Source: Ilumatobacteraceae bacterium (GTDB lineage Bacteria > Actinomycetota > Acidimicrobiia > Acidimicrobiales > Ilumatobacteraceae). From it: a DNA stretch of 64,000 nucleotides. The translations under genes and the position numbers were made by a program. Under the pieces are notes generated by a model. It ran no database searches. It was given only the letters and a program-made list of their open reading frames with translations, and was not told the DNA's origin. Shown one piece after another: positions 8,061-17,006 of the stretch; the first letter of the stretch is position 1, and each line of letters opens with the position of its first letter. The DNA lies in the NCBI GenBank assembly GCA_021298435.1, contig JAJTFJ010000003.1, forward strand, positions 36,077 to 100,076. Direction: 5' to 3'.

Positions 8061-9031
8061 TAAGCGGGCCATGTGATGCCTCCTTGTTGTGGTGTTGACT
8101 GCACCGTTGTTCGTGCAAGTGACGCTGCGACGCCAGGTTTCGACATGATGGTGTCAGTGACAACACAGCGCATACCTTCGCGCTCCACCATGTCGACAAG
8201 GTGTGCGTCTTGTTCGTCGATCACAAGCGTTGCAGCAATAGGTGCGTACATGCGGGCAACGCCCACGACGGTTGGTTCGTGACCCAGTTCTGTGAGCATG
8301 CGGTCAGCGGGGCCCTTGAGAGCAGCACCGGCAACGATGGGGGAGACAGCAACAATGTCGTCCCGTCGTGCACGAAGTGACTCTTCCACGCCGCGTATGG
8401 CGCGAATGGGGCCGATCGACACAATCGGGTTTGATGGTGCAATCACAATTGTGTCGGCAGTGCGGATGAGATCAGGATCAACAAAGGTTGCTGTATCCGT
8501 TCCAACAAATTCCACACTGGTGACAGGGACTGAGTGGCGGAGCTTGACGAAATATTCCTGGAAGGAAACAGGTCCATCGGCAAGATGCACCAAGGTGCGC
8601 ACTGATTGGTTTGACATCGGAAGAATCGGGAATGTGACACCAAAGGCACGGCGAATCTCGTCTGTGACTTCAGCAAGAGTTGCTCCTTCTCGGAGGCGAG
8701 CGGTGCGGTAGAAGTGAGTGGCCAAGTCAGTGTCACCGAGGTTGAACCACCGAGGTGCTGCACGAGACCCTTCAGGACGCACTGACTCAAAGCGTTCGAG
8801 TGATTCCATGGCTCGCCATGTTTCGTTACGCAATCCCCATCCACGCTCTGGGTCGATGGCTTGGGCCACGGTGTAGGTCACTGTGTCGATATCTGGCGAG
8901 ATGGACAGACCATGGAGTTCTGTGTCGTCTCCGGTATTGACAATGGTCACAATCTCAGAGGAATCAACAACCTGGGTGAGGCCGGCAAGAAACCGCGCTG
9001 CACCGACGCCGCCTGCCAAAACCAAGATCAT
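8060..9031 (-). CDS. cofD: 2-phospho-L-lactate (or phosphoenolpyruvate) transferase, F420 biosynthesis
   Basis: This enzyme transfers the activated phospholactate or phosphoenolpyruvate group to the deazaflavin Fo, giving (dehydro-)F420-0. It is 323 aa, the usual CofD/FbiA length. Visible are VLAGGVGAARFLAGL at the N-terminus, the nucleotide-binding IVNTGDDTELHGLSISPDID, FNLGDTDLATH, and APSNPIVSIGPI near the middle, all family hallmarks. Fo synthase (fbiC) and cofC are not in the window. F420 users are not proven here, but the flavin monooxygenase at 47806 and the PPOX-like protein at 36198 belong to superfamilies with F420-dependent members. Transcription looks leaderless. Confidence 0.92.
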   Translation of the reverse strand: MILVLAGGVGAARFLAGLTQVVDSSEIVTIVNTGDDTELHGLSISPDIDTVTYTVAQAIDPERGWGLRNETWRAMESLERFESVRPEGSRAAPRWFNLGDTDLATHFYRTARLREGATLAEVTDEIRRAFGVTFPILPMSNQSVRTLVHLADGPVSFQEYFVKLRHSVPVTSVEFVGTDTATFVDPDLIRTADTIVIAPSNPIVSIGPIRAIRGVEESLRARRDDIVAVSPIVAGAALKGPADRMLTELGHEPTVVGVARMYAPIAATLVIDEQDAHLVDMVEREGMRCVVTDTIMSKPGVAASLARTTVQSTPQQGGITWPA

Positions 9032-9037
9032 CCCGTA

Positions 9038-9043
9038 AGCGTA
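9038..9043 (-). promoter_or_regulatory. -10 hexamer TACGCT for cofD-cofE
   Basis: TACGCTtacggg-ATG: a 6-nt spacer to the cofD start. Confidence 0.58.
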
Positions 9044-9090
9044 GGGGGTAGGGCATTCAGAGGTTCACCCCGTTGAGTAGAGCCGCAAGG

Positions 9091-9096
9091 TACAGT
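9091..9096 (+). promoter_or_regulatory. -10 hexamer TACAGT for gmd
   Basis: TACAGT lies 35 nt upstream of the gmd ATG, leaving room for a short leader that contains an aagagg Shine-Dalgarno-like stretch. Confidence 0.4.
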
Positions 9097-9131
9097 CATC
9101 AGGTCCATTCATCCAGTAAGAGGTCTTTCCG

Positions 9132-10118
9132 ATGCCACGCGCTTTCATCACCGGAATCACAGGTCAAGACGGCCAACATTTAGCCGAATTCCTTCACAGC
9201 AAAGGCTATGAAGTCTTTGGCATGCTCAAGGGGCAGAACAACCCTCGTGCATTGCAAATCCGTGATGAGTTCCCATATGTCGAACTTGTCCCTGGCGACC
9301 TTGCAGATCTGACCAGTTTGGTCTCAGCCCTCGAGTACGTGCAGCCCGACGAGGTCTACAACCTCGGCGCCATCTCTTTCGTGGCCATTTCATTTGGTCA
9401 AGCGGAGCTCACCTCCAACATCACTGGTCTTGGTGTGTTGCGCATGCTTGAAGCCATTCGCATGGTGGGCGGCTCGCAGAACAACCCCATTCGTTTTTAC
9501 CAAGCCTCATCATCAGAGATGTTCGGCAAGGTCCGTGAAGTTCCTCAGAGCGAACTCACGCCATTCCACCCGCGATCTCCCTATGGCTGCGCCAAGGTGT
9601 TTGGTCACGACATCACGGTGAACTACCGCGAGAGCTACGGCATCTACGCCTGCTCGGGCATTTTGTTCAACCATGAAGGTCCACGTCGTGGTCTTGAATT
9701 CGTGACACGCAAGATTTCAAATACTGCTGCTCGCATCAAGTTGGGCGTGGAAAAAGAATTGGTCATGGGCAACCTTGATGCAAAGCGCGACTGGGGTTAC
9801 GCAGGTGACTACGTGCGTGCAATGTGGATGATGCTGCAGCAAGATAAGCCAGACGACTACGTGGTTGCCACCGGCGAAACACACTCCATCGAAGAGTTCC
9901 TCACCTTGGCGTTCCAAGAAGTGGGCCTCGATGACTGGCGCAATTATGTTCGCCAGGATCCTCGCTTCTTCCGTCCTGCAGAAGTTGATCTTCTCATTGG
10001 TGATCCAACGAAGGCTCGCGAAAAGCTGGGTTGGATTCCTGAGGTTGACTTCCCAACACTCGTCAGCATGATGGTGCAGAACGACATCGCTATCGAGACT
10101 GCGCGAGTAAAGAGCTAG
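9132..10118 (+). CDS. gmd: GDP-mannose 4,6-dehydratase
   Basis: This enzyme converts GDP-D-mannose to GDP-4-keto-6-deoxy-D-mannose with bound NADP, giving the substrate for Fcl. At 328 aa it has the normal length. The family hallmarks are all readable: [17 protein letters not shown] (Rossmann loop), [25 protein letters not shown] with the catalytic Ser/Glu, YGCAKVF with the catalytic Tyr-x3-Lys, and [19 protein letters not shown]. It is monocistronic and flanked by divergent cofD and the convergent flippase gene, with which it shares a CTAG that serves as both stop codons. It probably supplies GDP-fucose or GDP-rhamnose precursors for the surface glycan. Confidence 0.95.
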   Translation: MPRAFITGITGQDGQHLAEFLHSKGYEVFGMLKGQNNPRALQIRDEFPYVELVPGDLADLTSLVSALEYVQPDEVYNLGAISFVAISFGQAELTSNITGLGVLRMLEAIRMVGGSQNNPIRFYQASSSEMFGKVREVPQSELTPFHPRSPYGCAKVFGHDITVNYRESYGIYACSGILFNHEGPRRGLEFVTRKISNTAARIKLGVEKELVMGNLDAKRDWGYAGDYVRAMWMMLQQDKPDDYVVATGETHSIEEFLTLAFQEVGLDDWRNYVRQDPRFFRPAEVDLLIGDPTKAREKLGWIPEVDFPTLVSMMVQNDIAIETARVKS

Positions 10119-11395
10119 TTCATCTCTTTCATGCGCTCGTAGAGCGCAAATGAGAACACCGAGAGCGCAACTGCAGAGCCTGCAACAAGGCCAAGTTCAA
10201 CGCGTAAGAACAAGTCGCTGCTGGCAAATGCTGTCACGACGAGAAACGCAACCATGGATGAGAGCCATCCAATGGCAACCCATCGGTGACTATGGAGTGC
10301 AATGACTGCTTGAGCGACAGCAAGAGCAAGCATGTACAAGCCACTTGAGAGTGCAAGAAGAGTCAGTGTGCGGCGATCAAGTCCACCGTTGTACATGATG
10401 GTGAGCGCCCAAGGGCCTAATACTGCCGCACCAGCAGTGCCCGCAATTGCAACTCCGGCTACCAGCTTGAGCAACAAGCTGAGGCCATGACGGAATTCAT
10501 CGTGGTCTTCTTTTGCGGCAAGTCGTGCAAGACGAGGCAGAAGTGAGGCTTGCACTGCTTGAAACAAAAACAGAGGAATGCGTGACATCAACACGCCGTT
10601 TCCGAATGCAGTCACCATGACGGCTTGATCAGAGTTGGCAAGAATGTCGACACCGATTGGGCCCGCATTCACAAGCGCTGCAGCCGAAATTGATCCGAGG
10701 AGGAGCCAGCCGAGGTTGGGTGTGAGTTCGGCGTACGTCGCTTCTGGTCCGTCTTCAGTACGAGTCTGACCACGAGTGAAGACAGCAAGGACAGCAACAA
10801 GTGGTGACAATGCAATAACAAATGCATAAGCCCCAACAGATGTGACGTTCAACTGCCACAAAAGAATGCATGCGACAATTCGCACTGCGCCATCAACACC
10901 CATGATGGTGCCGTAGGCAACGAAGCGTCCCATTCCCGAGGCAATCCCTCGGGAGAGATGCATGGGCACATACGCAATGATCGTGAAGATGAGTGCGATG
11001 GTGACAAGCCAGTAGCCCTCAAACATCTGGCTCGTGAGCAATGGGGAAAGTGCAGCGACAAGGACAACCAGCAATGCTGCAAGTCCGAATGCAAGGGGCA
11101 CCATTTTGCGAATGACCGGATGTCCACCTTGGAGGAGTGCGCGACGATGAGCAAGCGCACGTCCGATTTCCTGTTCAACGGGAATCAAGAAACCTGGAAC
11201 CAATGCAAAGGTGATGAACCACAAAGCAACAAGTGGTTTGAAGTCTTCTTTGCCTAAAGCGAGTTGACCGACTTTGAAAAAGGCGTATGACGTAATGCCG
11301 GAAATGAAAATTCCGATACCGACAGGAAAAATTCCTTCTGGCAGTGGCGCCTTCTTTGGCCCTGTTAGATCAGGGGGAATAGTCGCCTCGGTCAC
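10115..11395 (-). CDS. Polysaccharide flippase-like multi-pass membrane protein (Wzx/MOP type)
   Basis: A 426-aa protein made largely of hydrophobic helices (about 12 predicted by eye), with short basic loops and a charged C-terminus. Length, helix number and genomic setting suit a Wzx-like exporter of the MOP superfamily, which would flip lipid-linked oligosaccharides made by the neighbouring glycosyltransferases. I see no short diagnostic motif, so a related MATE-like or lipid II-flippase-like role is possible. The GTG start is preceded by TAACCT with a 6-nt gap. It converges with gmd, sharing stop bases. Confidence 0.68.
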   Translation of the reverse strand: MTEATIPPDLTGPKKAPLPEGIFPVGIGIFISGITSYAFFKVGQLALGKEDFKPLVALWFITFALVPGFLIPVEQEIGRALAHRRALLQGGHPVIRKMVPLAFGLAALLVVLVAALSPLLTSQMFEGYWLVTIALIFTIIAYVPMHLSRGIASGMGRFVAYGTIMGVDGAVRIVACILLWQLNVTSVGAYAFVIALSPLVAVLAVFTRGQTRTEDGPEATYAELTPNLGWLLLGSISAAALVNAGPIGVDILANSDQAVMVTAFGNGVLMSRIPLFLFQAVQASLLPRLARLAAKEDHDEFRHGLSLLLKLVAGVAIAGTAGAAVLGPWALTIMYNGGLDRRTLTLLALSSGLYMLALAVAQAVIALHSHRWVAIGWLSSMVAFLVVTAFASSDLFLRVELGLVAGSAVALSVFSFALYERMKEMN

Positions 11396-11401
11396 GTAGG
11401 C

Positions 11402-11407
11402 AGGTTA
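11402..11407 (-). promoter_or_regulatory. -10 hexamer TAACCT for the flippase gene
   Basis: TAACCTgcctac-GTG: a 6-nt spacer. Confidence 0.5.
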
Positions 11408-11448
11408 GTTGCGGGAGTGGCTGTTCACCATGTTCCGTTATGCAATGG

Positions 11449-11772
11449 CTATTGCGCGGTGTTGGTGCGTGCCTTGATGGATTCGATCAATTCACGACGA
11501 CGGACTTGAGCCTTTTGAATACCAAGAACTGCGAAGCCCACTGCTGTGTAGCCCACTTCGGTGACTTGCTTGACGGCGGGGAGTGACATCACGGCATTTG
11601 GATTGAGACGGCTGAGGTCAAGAGAGGTCAGGTCAACCGAGTGAAGCTGCGGAAGTGTGATCTTTGGAATCTCCACCTTGGGGAGTTTGTCGAGAGGCAA
11701 TTTGCTGAGGACAGGTCCGGTGACCTTGGAGAGGTCGATGGTGGGGAGCGAGATATGAGGCAACTTCGTCAT
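11449..11772 (-). CDS. Small Leu-Pro-repeat protein, unknown function
   Basis: No family is recognised. The 107-aa product has a repeated pattern of hydrophobic-Pro-x-hydrophobic units (LPHISLPTIDLSKV, LSKLPLDKLPKVEIPKITLP, LHSVDLTSLDLSRL) over its first 65 residues. A short helix-prone hydrophobic segment (VGYTAVGFAVLGI) and a basic tail follow. The regular spacing suggests an extended or beta-solenoid-like surface rather than a globular enzyme. It has no signal peptide. The track start (11811) is replaced by ATG 11772 because TACGCT lies exactly 6 nt upstream. It sits alone between the flippase and the GT2 gene, on the opposite strand to GT2. Confidence 0.6.
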   Translation of the reverse strand: MTKLPHISLPTIDLSKVTGPVLSKLPLDKLPKVEIPKITLPQLHSVDLTSLDLSRLNPNAVMSLPAVKQVTEVGYTAVGFAVLGIQKAQVRRRELIESIKARTNTAQ

Positions 11773-11778
11773 GGGGCA

Positions 11779-11784
11779 AGCGTA
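11779..11784 (-). promoter_or_regulatory. -10 hexamer TACGCT for the Leu-Pro-repeat gene
   Basis: TACGCTtgcccc-ATG: the same hexamer and 6-nt gap as cofD. It decides the start codon of the downstream small gene. Confidence 0.55.
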
Positions 11785-11876
11785 CTGAGGGGTGCTAACT
11801 GTTGCAAGCACTCTGCTACCTGCCGTATGTCACAAGGGTTAGAGGCCTCTGCCTCGGGGGGTATCAGGCCTCGCAC

Positions 11877-11882
11877 TAGCCT
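11877..11882 (+). promoter_or_regulatory. -10 hexamer TAGCCT for the GT2 operon
   Basis: TAGCCTcgcagggac-GTG: a 9-nt spacer to the GTG start. Confidence 0.58.
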
Positions 11883-11891
11883 CGCAGGGAC

Positions 11892-14800
11892 GTGTCAGAG
11901 CCACAGGTTTCCCCTTCCCAGCCCCCCGTGGTGGCCGTTATGGTCATCCACGAACCGGGCGACTGGTTAACAGAGTCCCTTCGGGCTCTCGCAGCGCAGG
12001 ACTATGCCTCGTTGCAGGTTCTGGCCTTGTTGACGGGGACCAGCGAGAACGCGGGAGCACGTGAAGTTCTCGACATTGTTGAGACAGAGTTGCCTCAGGC
12101 GGTCGTGCGGTACTTGGGTTCAAACCCCGGATATGCGGCTGCATGCAACACAGTTCTTCAGCTGGTTCAGGGCGACAGCGGTTTCTTCTGCTTCCTTCAT
12201 GATGATGTGGCTTTGGCCCCTGATGCCATTACGTGCCTTGTAGATGAGTTGTATCGATCAAATGCCGGTGCTGTTGGTCCGAAGATTGTTCATTGGGATA
12301 ACCCGAAGATGATTCAGTCGGTGGGCGTTGCCGTTGACCGTTTTGGTGTGCAACTGCCATATGCCGACGATGGCGAACTGGATCAGGAACAACATGATGC
12401 GGTGCAGGACGTGTTTGTCTTGCCGGGTTCATGTTTGTTAGTCCGAGCCGACCTCTTCCGGACAGTGGGTGGTTTTGATGCCAGCATCCATTCGTCTGGC
12501 AGTGACCTTGATTTGTGTTGGCGTCTCCACACAACCGGTGCTCGTGTTGTCGTCGTACCGAGTGCAGTTGCTCGACATCGCGAATCAATGCTCGACCGCA
12601 CTGCCGAAGAATGGTTTGTGTACTCCGATACAGAAGTCGAGAGCACACGAGTACGAACCTCGGTCTCTCTTTCGTCTCGCGCTCAATTGCCGTTCATTCT
12701 TATAGAGACTGTGCTTTTCACCATTGTGCGCAGTCTGTTGTTGTTGTCAACTGGTCGCGCATCACGAGCGTGGGCGGAATTGCGCGCTGTCTTGACACTC
12801 CCGTTTGGTGCTGGCGAGATAAAGCGTCGACGTGATGCGGTGCATGAATATCGCTTGGTTGACGGTGACGAAGTTCGTGCATTACAGCTTCGCGGAACAT
12901 CTCACGTAGCGTCCTACTTCCGACGTCGTGCTCGTCGCGCTGGTCTTGCACCGTCTCAGTTGCCAAGTGATGTGAAAGAAGCGCCGCCACGCGGTTCCTA
13001 TATTTTGTGGACGACGCTGGTATTCATGTTGATTATCGGCTCGCGCTCACTGTTGTTGAATGGTTCAGTATCTGTTGGCCAGATGGTGCCATTTAGTTCT
13101 TCTGTCCGCGATGTGGTGTCCTCATATGCATCCGGATGGTGGGGAGCAGGGTTTGGACAAGTGTCATCGTTGCCGACCGGCATTGCTTTGACTGCTGTCG
13201 CTGGTGTGGCCGCATTAGGCAACATGGGCTTGGCGAACACGTTGATGATTGTTCTCTTGCCTTTTGTCGGCTGGCTCGGGGCATGGCGCTTTGCATCAGT
13301 GATGGGAACTCGTGGTGCTCGTATCGCAAGTGCGGCGGCATACGCAGCTGTTCCCTTGGGATACGCATCGATTGCGGCGGGGCGTTGGGGGACATTGCTG
13401 GTGTATGCAGTGGCGCCGTGGATGTTGCACTTGTTGCGCATGTTGGTCGGCCACGCCGACATCAATGATGCGCGCCCGAAAGAAGCAATGGTCATTGTTG
13501 ATCCATCTGTTTGGAGACGGTGGTTCGCAACATTGGTGTTGTTGGTCGCTGTCACCTTTGCGTTTGAACCTGGAATTGTCATTGTGCTGCCGTTGGTCGC
13601 CGGTGTCATCGGCGTGACAACACTGACGCAGGGGCTACACATTCGTTGGGCAGGTCGCTGGATAGGAATCTCCTCCTTGGCGTTGCTCTCAGGAATCGCA
13701 TTGAACCTTCCGTGGGCTGGTACCTATGTTCGAAACGGTTGGTGGGAGGCACTGTCGGGTGCACCCGTTGACTCGGGGCGCAACATCGGACTGTGGGGCT
13801 TAGCTCGTTTCGCTGTGGGCGGATTCTCTTTGTCCCTTCTCAGTGTCGGTTTATATGCAGCAGTTGTTGGTGCTCTGTTCTTGGTGCGCGGCGCGAGAGC
13901 AACGTGGACATTGCGCGGAGCATCATTGGTTGTCATCGGCATGCTGCTCGCAGTGCTTGACGATTCGGCGCTCTTGCCAGTGCACGCCGCTGAGCCTGGG
14001 CTCATGTTGGTGCCTGTTGCTCTTGGCATTGCGGTCAGTGCTGGTGCAATGGGTGCATCTCTTGCTCTTGACCTCAATCGAGGTCGGTTGAGTTGGCGTC
14101 AGCCGTTGGGGGCTTTGGTGGGCATTGCATTTGCTGTTGGGCTCTTCCCAGCAGCGGTGAACTCAATCAACGGCTCGTGGAACCAGCCGTCTCTTGCTCT
14201 TCCGCAGCTATTGGCGCAACTTCCTGATGCGCAAACTGCGGGCAACTATCGCACCTTGTTTATTGGTGACTCTCGTGTGCTTCCCGGCGCCCCCATCAAC
14301 TTTGGATGGGGAATTTCGTATTCGGTCGTGAATGGCGCAACGCCATCAGTAGACGAGTATTGGGAGACTCCACCAACGCGTACACGCGACAATGCAGTAG
14401 CGGCGATGTACGGAATCGTTCGTGGGCAGACATCGCGAGCTGGTCGTTTGCTTGCACCACTGTCTGTTCGCTACATCGTTGTCCCCATCATTGACGGTGG
14501 TCAGTCGACTCGTTCTGATCCAATTGCTGAACCAGCCGGTTTGGTGGAAGCGCTTTCGCGTCAACTTGATTTGCGTCGCAAATTTGCGTCTCCTGATCTT
14601 GTTGTCTTCGAAAACACAGCATGGGTTCCGGTGAAGTCGGTTCTCACTGCCGCTGGGTCTGAAAGCAGCAAACTCGCCGGAGCGACTTCGATGATCGCAA
14701 CAAACATCAGTGGGGCTGTGTCGTTACCAGCATCGGATCGCGCCGATGCAACGGTGGTGGCAGATGTTGCCGCTGGCACCATGCATCTTGCTGTGCCCTT

Positions 14801-15083
14801 TACTTCGCGTTGGACTGTCGCCGTCGACGGAACTGAAGTTCCCGCACGTCCTGCCTTTGGTCTCACTACTGCATACGACATTGCAGCTCCTGGTCGTGCA
14901 GTTGTTTCGTTTCAGACAACGTCAGTCCACACGCTGCTTGTGCTGGTTCAGTTTGTTGCCTGGTGTCTTGTGATCTTTATTGCGTTCTCGCGACGCAAGT
15001 ATTCTTTCCGTCGGACACAGCCAGTCGTTGCTGTGATGTCTAGCGAACCCGCCATCGTTCTCCCTGATGGAGCACCATCATGA
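11892..15083 (+). CDS. Family 2 glycosyltransferase fused to a large polytopic membrane domain
   Basis: This 1063-aa protein joins an N-terminal GT2 catalytic domain (about residues 10-260) to a long region with a dozen or so hydrophobic helices and a final extracytoplasmic domain closed by one more helix. The GT-A part shows VAVMVIHEPGDWL, NPGYAAACN, a DXD-like FLHDDVALAPDAI and GGFDASIHSSGSDLDLCWRL. GT2-membrane giants of about 1000 aa followed by DUF5719 are known in actinobacteria and are thought to act in cell-envelope glycan assembly. The substrate is not deducible. The next gene overlaps its stop by 4 nt (ATGA), so the pair is probably co-translated. Confidence 0.85.
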   Translation: MSEPQVSPSQPPVVAVMVIHEPGDWLTESLRALAAQDYASLQVLALLTGTSENAGAREVLDIVETELPQAVVRYLGSNPGYAAACNTVLQLVQGDSGFFCFLHDDVALAPDAITCLVDELYRSNAGAVGPKIVHWDNPKMIQSVGVAVDRFGVQLPYADDGELDQEQHDAVQDVFVLPGSCLLVRADLFRTVGGFDASIHSSGSDLDLCWRLHTTGARVVVVPSAVARHRESMLDRTAEEWFVYSDTEVESTRVRTSVSLSSRAQLPFILIETVLFTIVRSLLLLSTGRASRAWAELRAVLTLPFGAGEIKRRRDAVHEYRLVDGDEVRALQLRGTSHVASYFRRRARRAGLAPSQLPSDVKEAPPRGSYILWTTLVFMLIIGSRSLLLNGSVSVGQMVPFSSSVRDVVSSYASGWWGAGFGQVSSLPTGIALTAVAGVAALGNMGLANTLMIVLLPFVGWLGAWRFASVMGTRGARIASAAAYAAVPLGYASIAAGRWGTLLVYAVAPWMLHLLRMLVGHADINDARPKEAMVIVDPSVWRRWFATLVLLVAVTFAFEPGIVIVLPLVAGVIGVTTLTQGLHIRWAGRWIGISSLALLSGIALNLPWAGTYVRNGWWEALSGAPVDSGRNIGLWGLARFAVGGFSLSLLSVGLYAAVVGALFLVRGARATWTLRGASLVVIGMLLAVLDDSALLPVHAAEPGLMLVPVALGIAVSAGAMGASLALDLNRGRLSWRQPLGALVGIAFAVGLFPAAVNSINGSWNQPSLALPQLLAQLPDAQTAGNYRTLFIGDSRVLPGAPINFGWGISYSVVNGATPSVDEYWETPPTRTRDNAVAAMYGIVRGQTSRAGRLLAPLSVRYIVVPIIDGGQSTRSDPIAEPAGLVEALSRQLDLRRKFASPDLVVFENTAWVPVKSVLTAAGSESSKLAGATSMIATNISGAVSLPASDRADATVVADVAAGTMHLAVPFTSRWTVAVDGTEVPARPAFGLTTAYDIAAPGRAVVSFQTTSVHTLLVLVQFVAWCLVIFIAFSRRKYSFRRTQPVVAVMSSEPAIVLPDGAPS

Positions 15084-16543
15084 ATATCGTTCGGAGAATT
15101 GTCGTCACTCTTTTGATTGTTGCGGCAGGTGCTGGGGTAATTGTGATTGATCGTCAAGGTGGTGACGCCCCAATTGGTGCTGCATCAGGGCTGGTGACAT
15201 TGGGTGGTTTCCCACAAGCTGTGTCGGGTAATCGCATCAGTACCTCTTGGTTTTGTCCAGGCGCTGCTGCAGGCGACGGACTCGATGGTGCTTCGGTTGT
15301 TTTCGCTAACCCCAGTGATGTTGCCATCACTGCGACGTTGAGTTTGCTCAGTGATGGTCCTGCTGAAAACCAAAACATTTCAGTACCGCCGCGAGACAGA
15401 TTGTCGGTTGACATTCTGCGTGGCAGGACCGTTGGAGTTGTTGTCCCTGTTGTTGAGATCATCGGTGGAATCGGCACCGTGGAGCAACAACTTGTGTATG
15501 CCGCAGGCGATGTGACTTCACAGTGTGTGTCCCAAACGAGCGACACGTGGTATTTCGCGGATGGTTTCACCGCGGAGGGTTCCACCCAACGCATTGTTCT
15601 CATCAATCCGTATCCGGAGAGCGCTGTTGTGAACGTGTCGTACACGACAGCAGAAGGTCGTCGTACACCGGCCAACCTGCAAGGCGTCATTCTTCCTGCT
15701 CAGTCATCAAAGAGTCTTTCAATGGCAGATGTCGGAGCGGCGAACGAACCACAGATTGCAGTTGAAGTCATTGCAACCACTGGCCAGATTGTGGCGTCGC
15801 GTATGCAGCACTTCATGGGTGGCGGACGACTGGGCTATTCGACATCTGTCGGTGTTCCCGAAGCGTTAGGGGACTGGTGGTTTACATCTGGTCGAACAGG
15901 TGCCCAGGTCACTGAGCAACTTGTTGTCTTTAACCCGTCAAAGCGTGATGCTCAGTTGAACGTTGCATTCTTTGGAGAAGGAATCACGAACGGTGCGACC
16001 ACCGATGCTGCGTTGAATGCTTCTGTGCCCTCGCAATCGGTGGACATCCCAGCAGGTGGCATTGTGTACATCAACACTGACAACATCGCTGATTTGCCCA
16101 AAGGCGACCATGCAATGGTTGTCTCCACGCTGAATGGTTCTCGTGTCATCGTCGAGCACGTGCTTAGTCAACGAACGGGTGGAAGTTTCTTTACCGCGAT
16201 GACCAATGGCATTCCGTCAGGGCTTGCGGCATCAAAATGGAGAATCCCAAGCGGTCTGGCTAAAGGTGCGCGGAACGCTCTCAGCATTTTGAATACAACT
16301 GCAGTGGATGGAACATTCACCATGTCAGCAGTGGGTCCCGGTGGGTTGATTGACTTACCTAATCTGGTCAACGTTCCTCTTGGAGCTGCGTCGCTGATCA
16401 GCTTGGATGTGCCTGAAGGCGTCAATGAAGGCGAAGTAGTGATTACGGCAACAGTGCCTGTTGTGATTCAGCGCCGGACGACGCGCGGTCATGGTCTCGT
16501 TGGATTTGGCATCGTGGGTGCGTTACCAGTGAGGGAAAAGTGA
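15080..16543 (+). CDS. DUF5719-type secreted/membrane-anchored protein
   Basis: A 487-aa protein with one N-terminal hydrophobic helix (about residues 5-23, a signal anchor) followed by a wholly extracytoplasmic region rich in beta-strand-like repeats. The segments SWFCPGAAAGDG, VVFANPSDVAITATLSLL, TWYFADGFTAEG and DWWFTSGRTG mark three or four similar modules with recurring W-[WF]/F-P-G patterns. This matches DUF5719, a family of unknown function usually encoded directly after a GT2-membrane protein, as here (ATGA overlap). A structural or chaperone-like partner of the glycosyltransferase is a fair guess. The following thioredoxin-like gene overlaps by 4 nt. Confidence 0.75.
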   Translation: MNIVRRIVVTLLIVAAGAGVIVIDRQGGDAPIGAASGLVTLGGFPQAVSGNRISTSWFCPGAAAGDGLDGASVVFANPSDVAITATLSLLSDGPAENQNISVPPRDRLSVDILRGRTVGVVVPVVEIIGGIGTVEQQLVYAAGDVTSQCVSQTSDTWYFADGFTAEGSTQRIVLINPYPESAVVNVSYTTAEGRRTPANLQGVILPAQSSKSLSMADVGAANEPQIAVEVIATTGQIVASRMQHFMGGGRLGYSTSVGVPEALGDWWFTSGRTGAQVTEQLVVFNPSKRDAQLNVAFFGEGITNGATTDAALNASVPSQSVDIPAGGIVYINTDNIADLPKGDHAMVVSTLNGSRVIVEHVLSQRTGGSFFTAMTNGIPSGLAASKWRIPSGLAKGARNALSILNTTAVDGTFTMSAVGPGGLIDLPNLVNVPLGAASLISLDVPEGVNEGEVVITATVPVVIQRRTTRGHGLVGFGIVGALPVREK

Positions 16544-16983
16544 CTCAAGTCGGACTTGTTGTTATTGCAATGCTCGTGGCTGTTGGCGTGTCGCTTGTGT
16601 TGCGCCGCCGAAAAGCAGATGCCCCAACACAGGGGGGCTATCAGATTCCCACTCAGTTGGATCGTGGAGATTTTGTCTCACCAGAAACACCATGGCTCGT
16701 TGCCATCTTCACTTCGGCCACGTGTGATGCATGTGCAGATGTAGCGAACAAGGCAATGGTGTTGGCTTCAGATGACGTCGCAGTACAACGGATTGACTAC
16801 ATCGATGACCCTGCTTTGCACAAGCGCTACAAGATTGATGCAGTTCCGACTTTGGTCATTGTCGATCATCGCGGCGTTGTGCAGAAGAGTTTCTTGGGGC
16901 CGATGAAGGCACAGGACTTATGGGCAGCAGTGGCTGAATGTCGTGAGCCTGGTTCAACCCCAGACCCGTGCAGTAGTCATTAA
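16540..16983 (+). CDS. Membrane-anchored thioredoxin-like protein
   Basis: A 147-aa product with an N-terminal transmembrane helix (about residues 3-19) followed by RRRKA and a thioredoxin fold. The redox motif reads TSATCDACADV (CDAC, a CxxC variant), and the cis-proline region is KRYKIDAVPTLVIVDHRG. Since the helix is followed by positive residues, the thioredoxin domain may sit in the cytoplasm, by the positive-inside rule. GTG start, overlapping the DUF5719 stop (GTGA). It probably acts as a thiol oxidoreductase on partners of the same operon, but no substrate is evident. Confidence 0.8.
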   Translation: MTQVGLVVIAMLVAVGVSLVLRRRKADAPTQGGYQIPTQLDRGDFVSPETPWLVAIFTSATCDACADVANKAMVLASDDVAVQRIDYIDDPALHKRYKIDAVPTLVIVDHRGVVQKSFLGPMKAQDLWAAVAECREPGSTPDPCSSH

Positions 16984-16984
16984 T

Positions 16985-17002
16985 CACGCCACGAAAGGCG
17001 TG
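16985..17002. terminator. Bidirectional hairpin between convergent genes
   Basis: CACGCC-acgaaa-GGCGTG is a 6-bp GC-rich stem directly after the thioredoxin stop and just before the ftsH stop on the other strand. The T-tract is weak, so its strength is uncertain. Confidence 0.45.
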
Positions 17003-17006
17003 TGAT

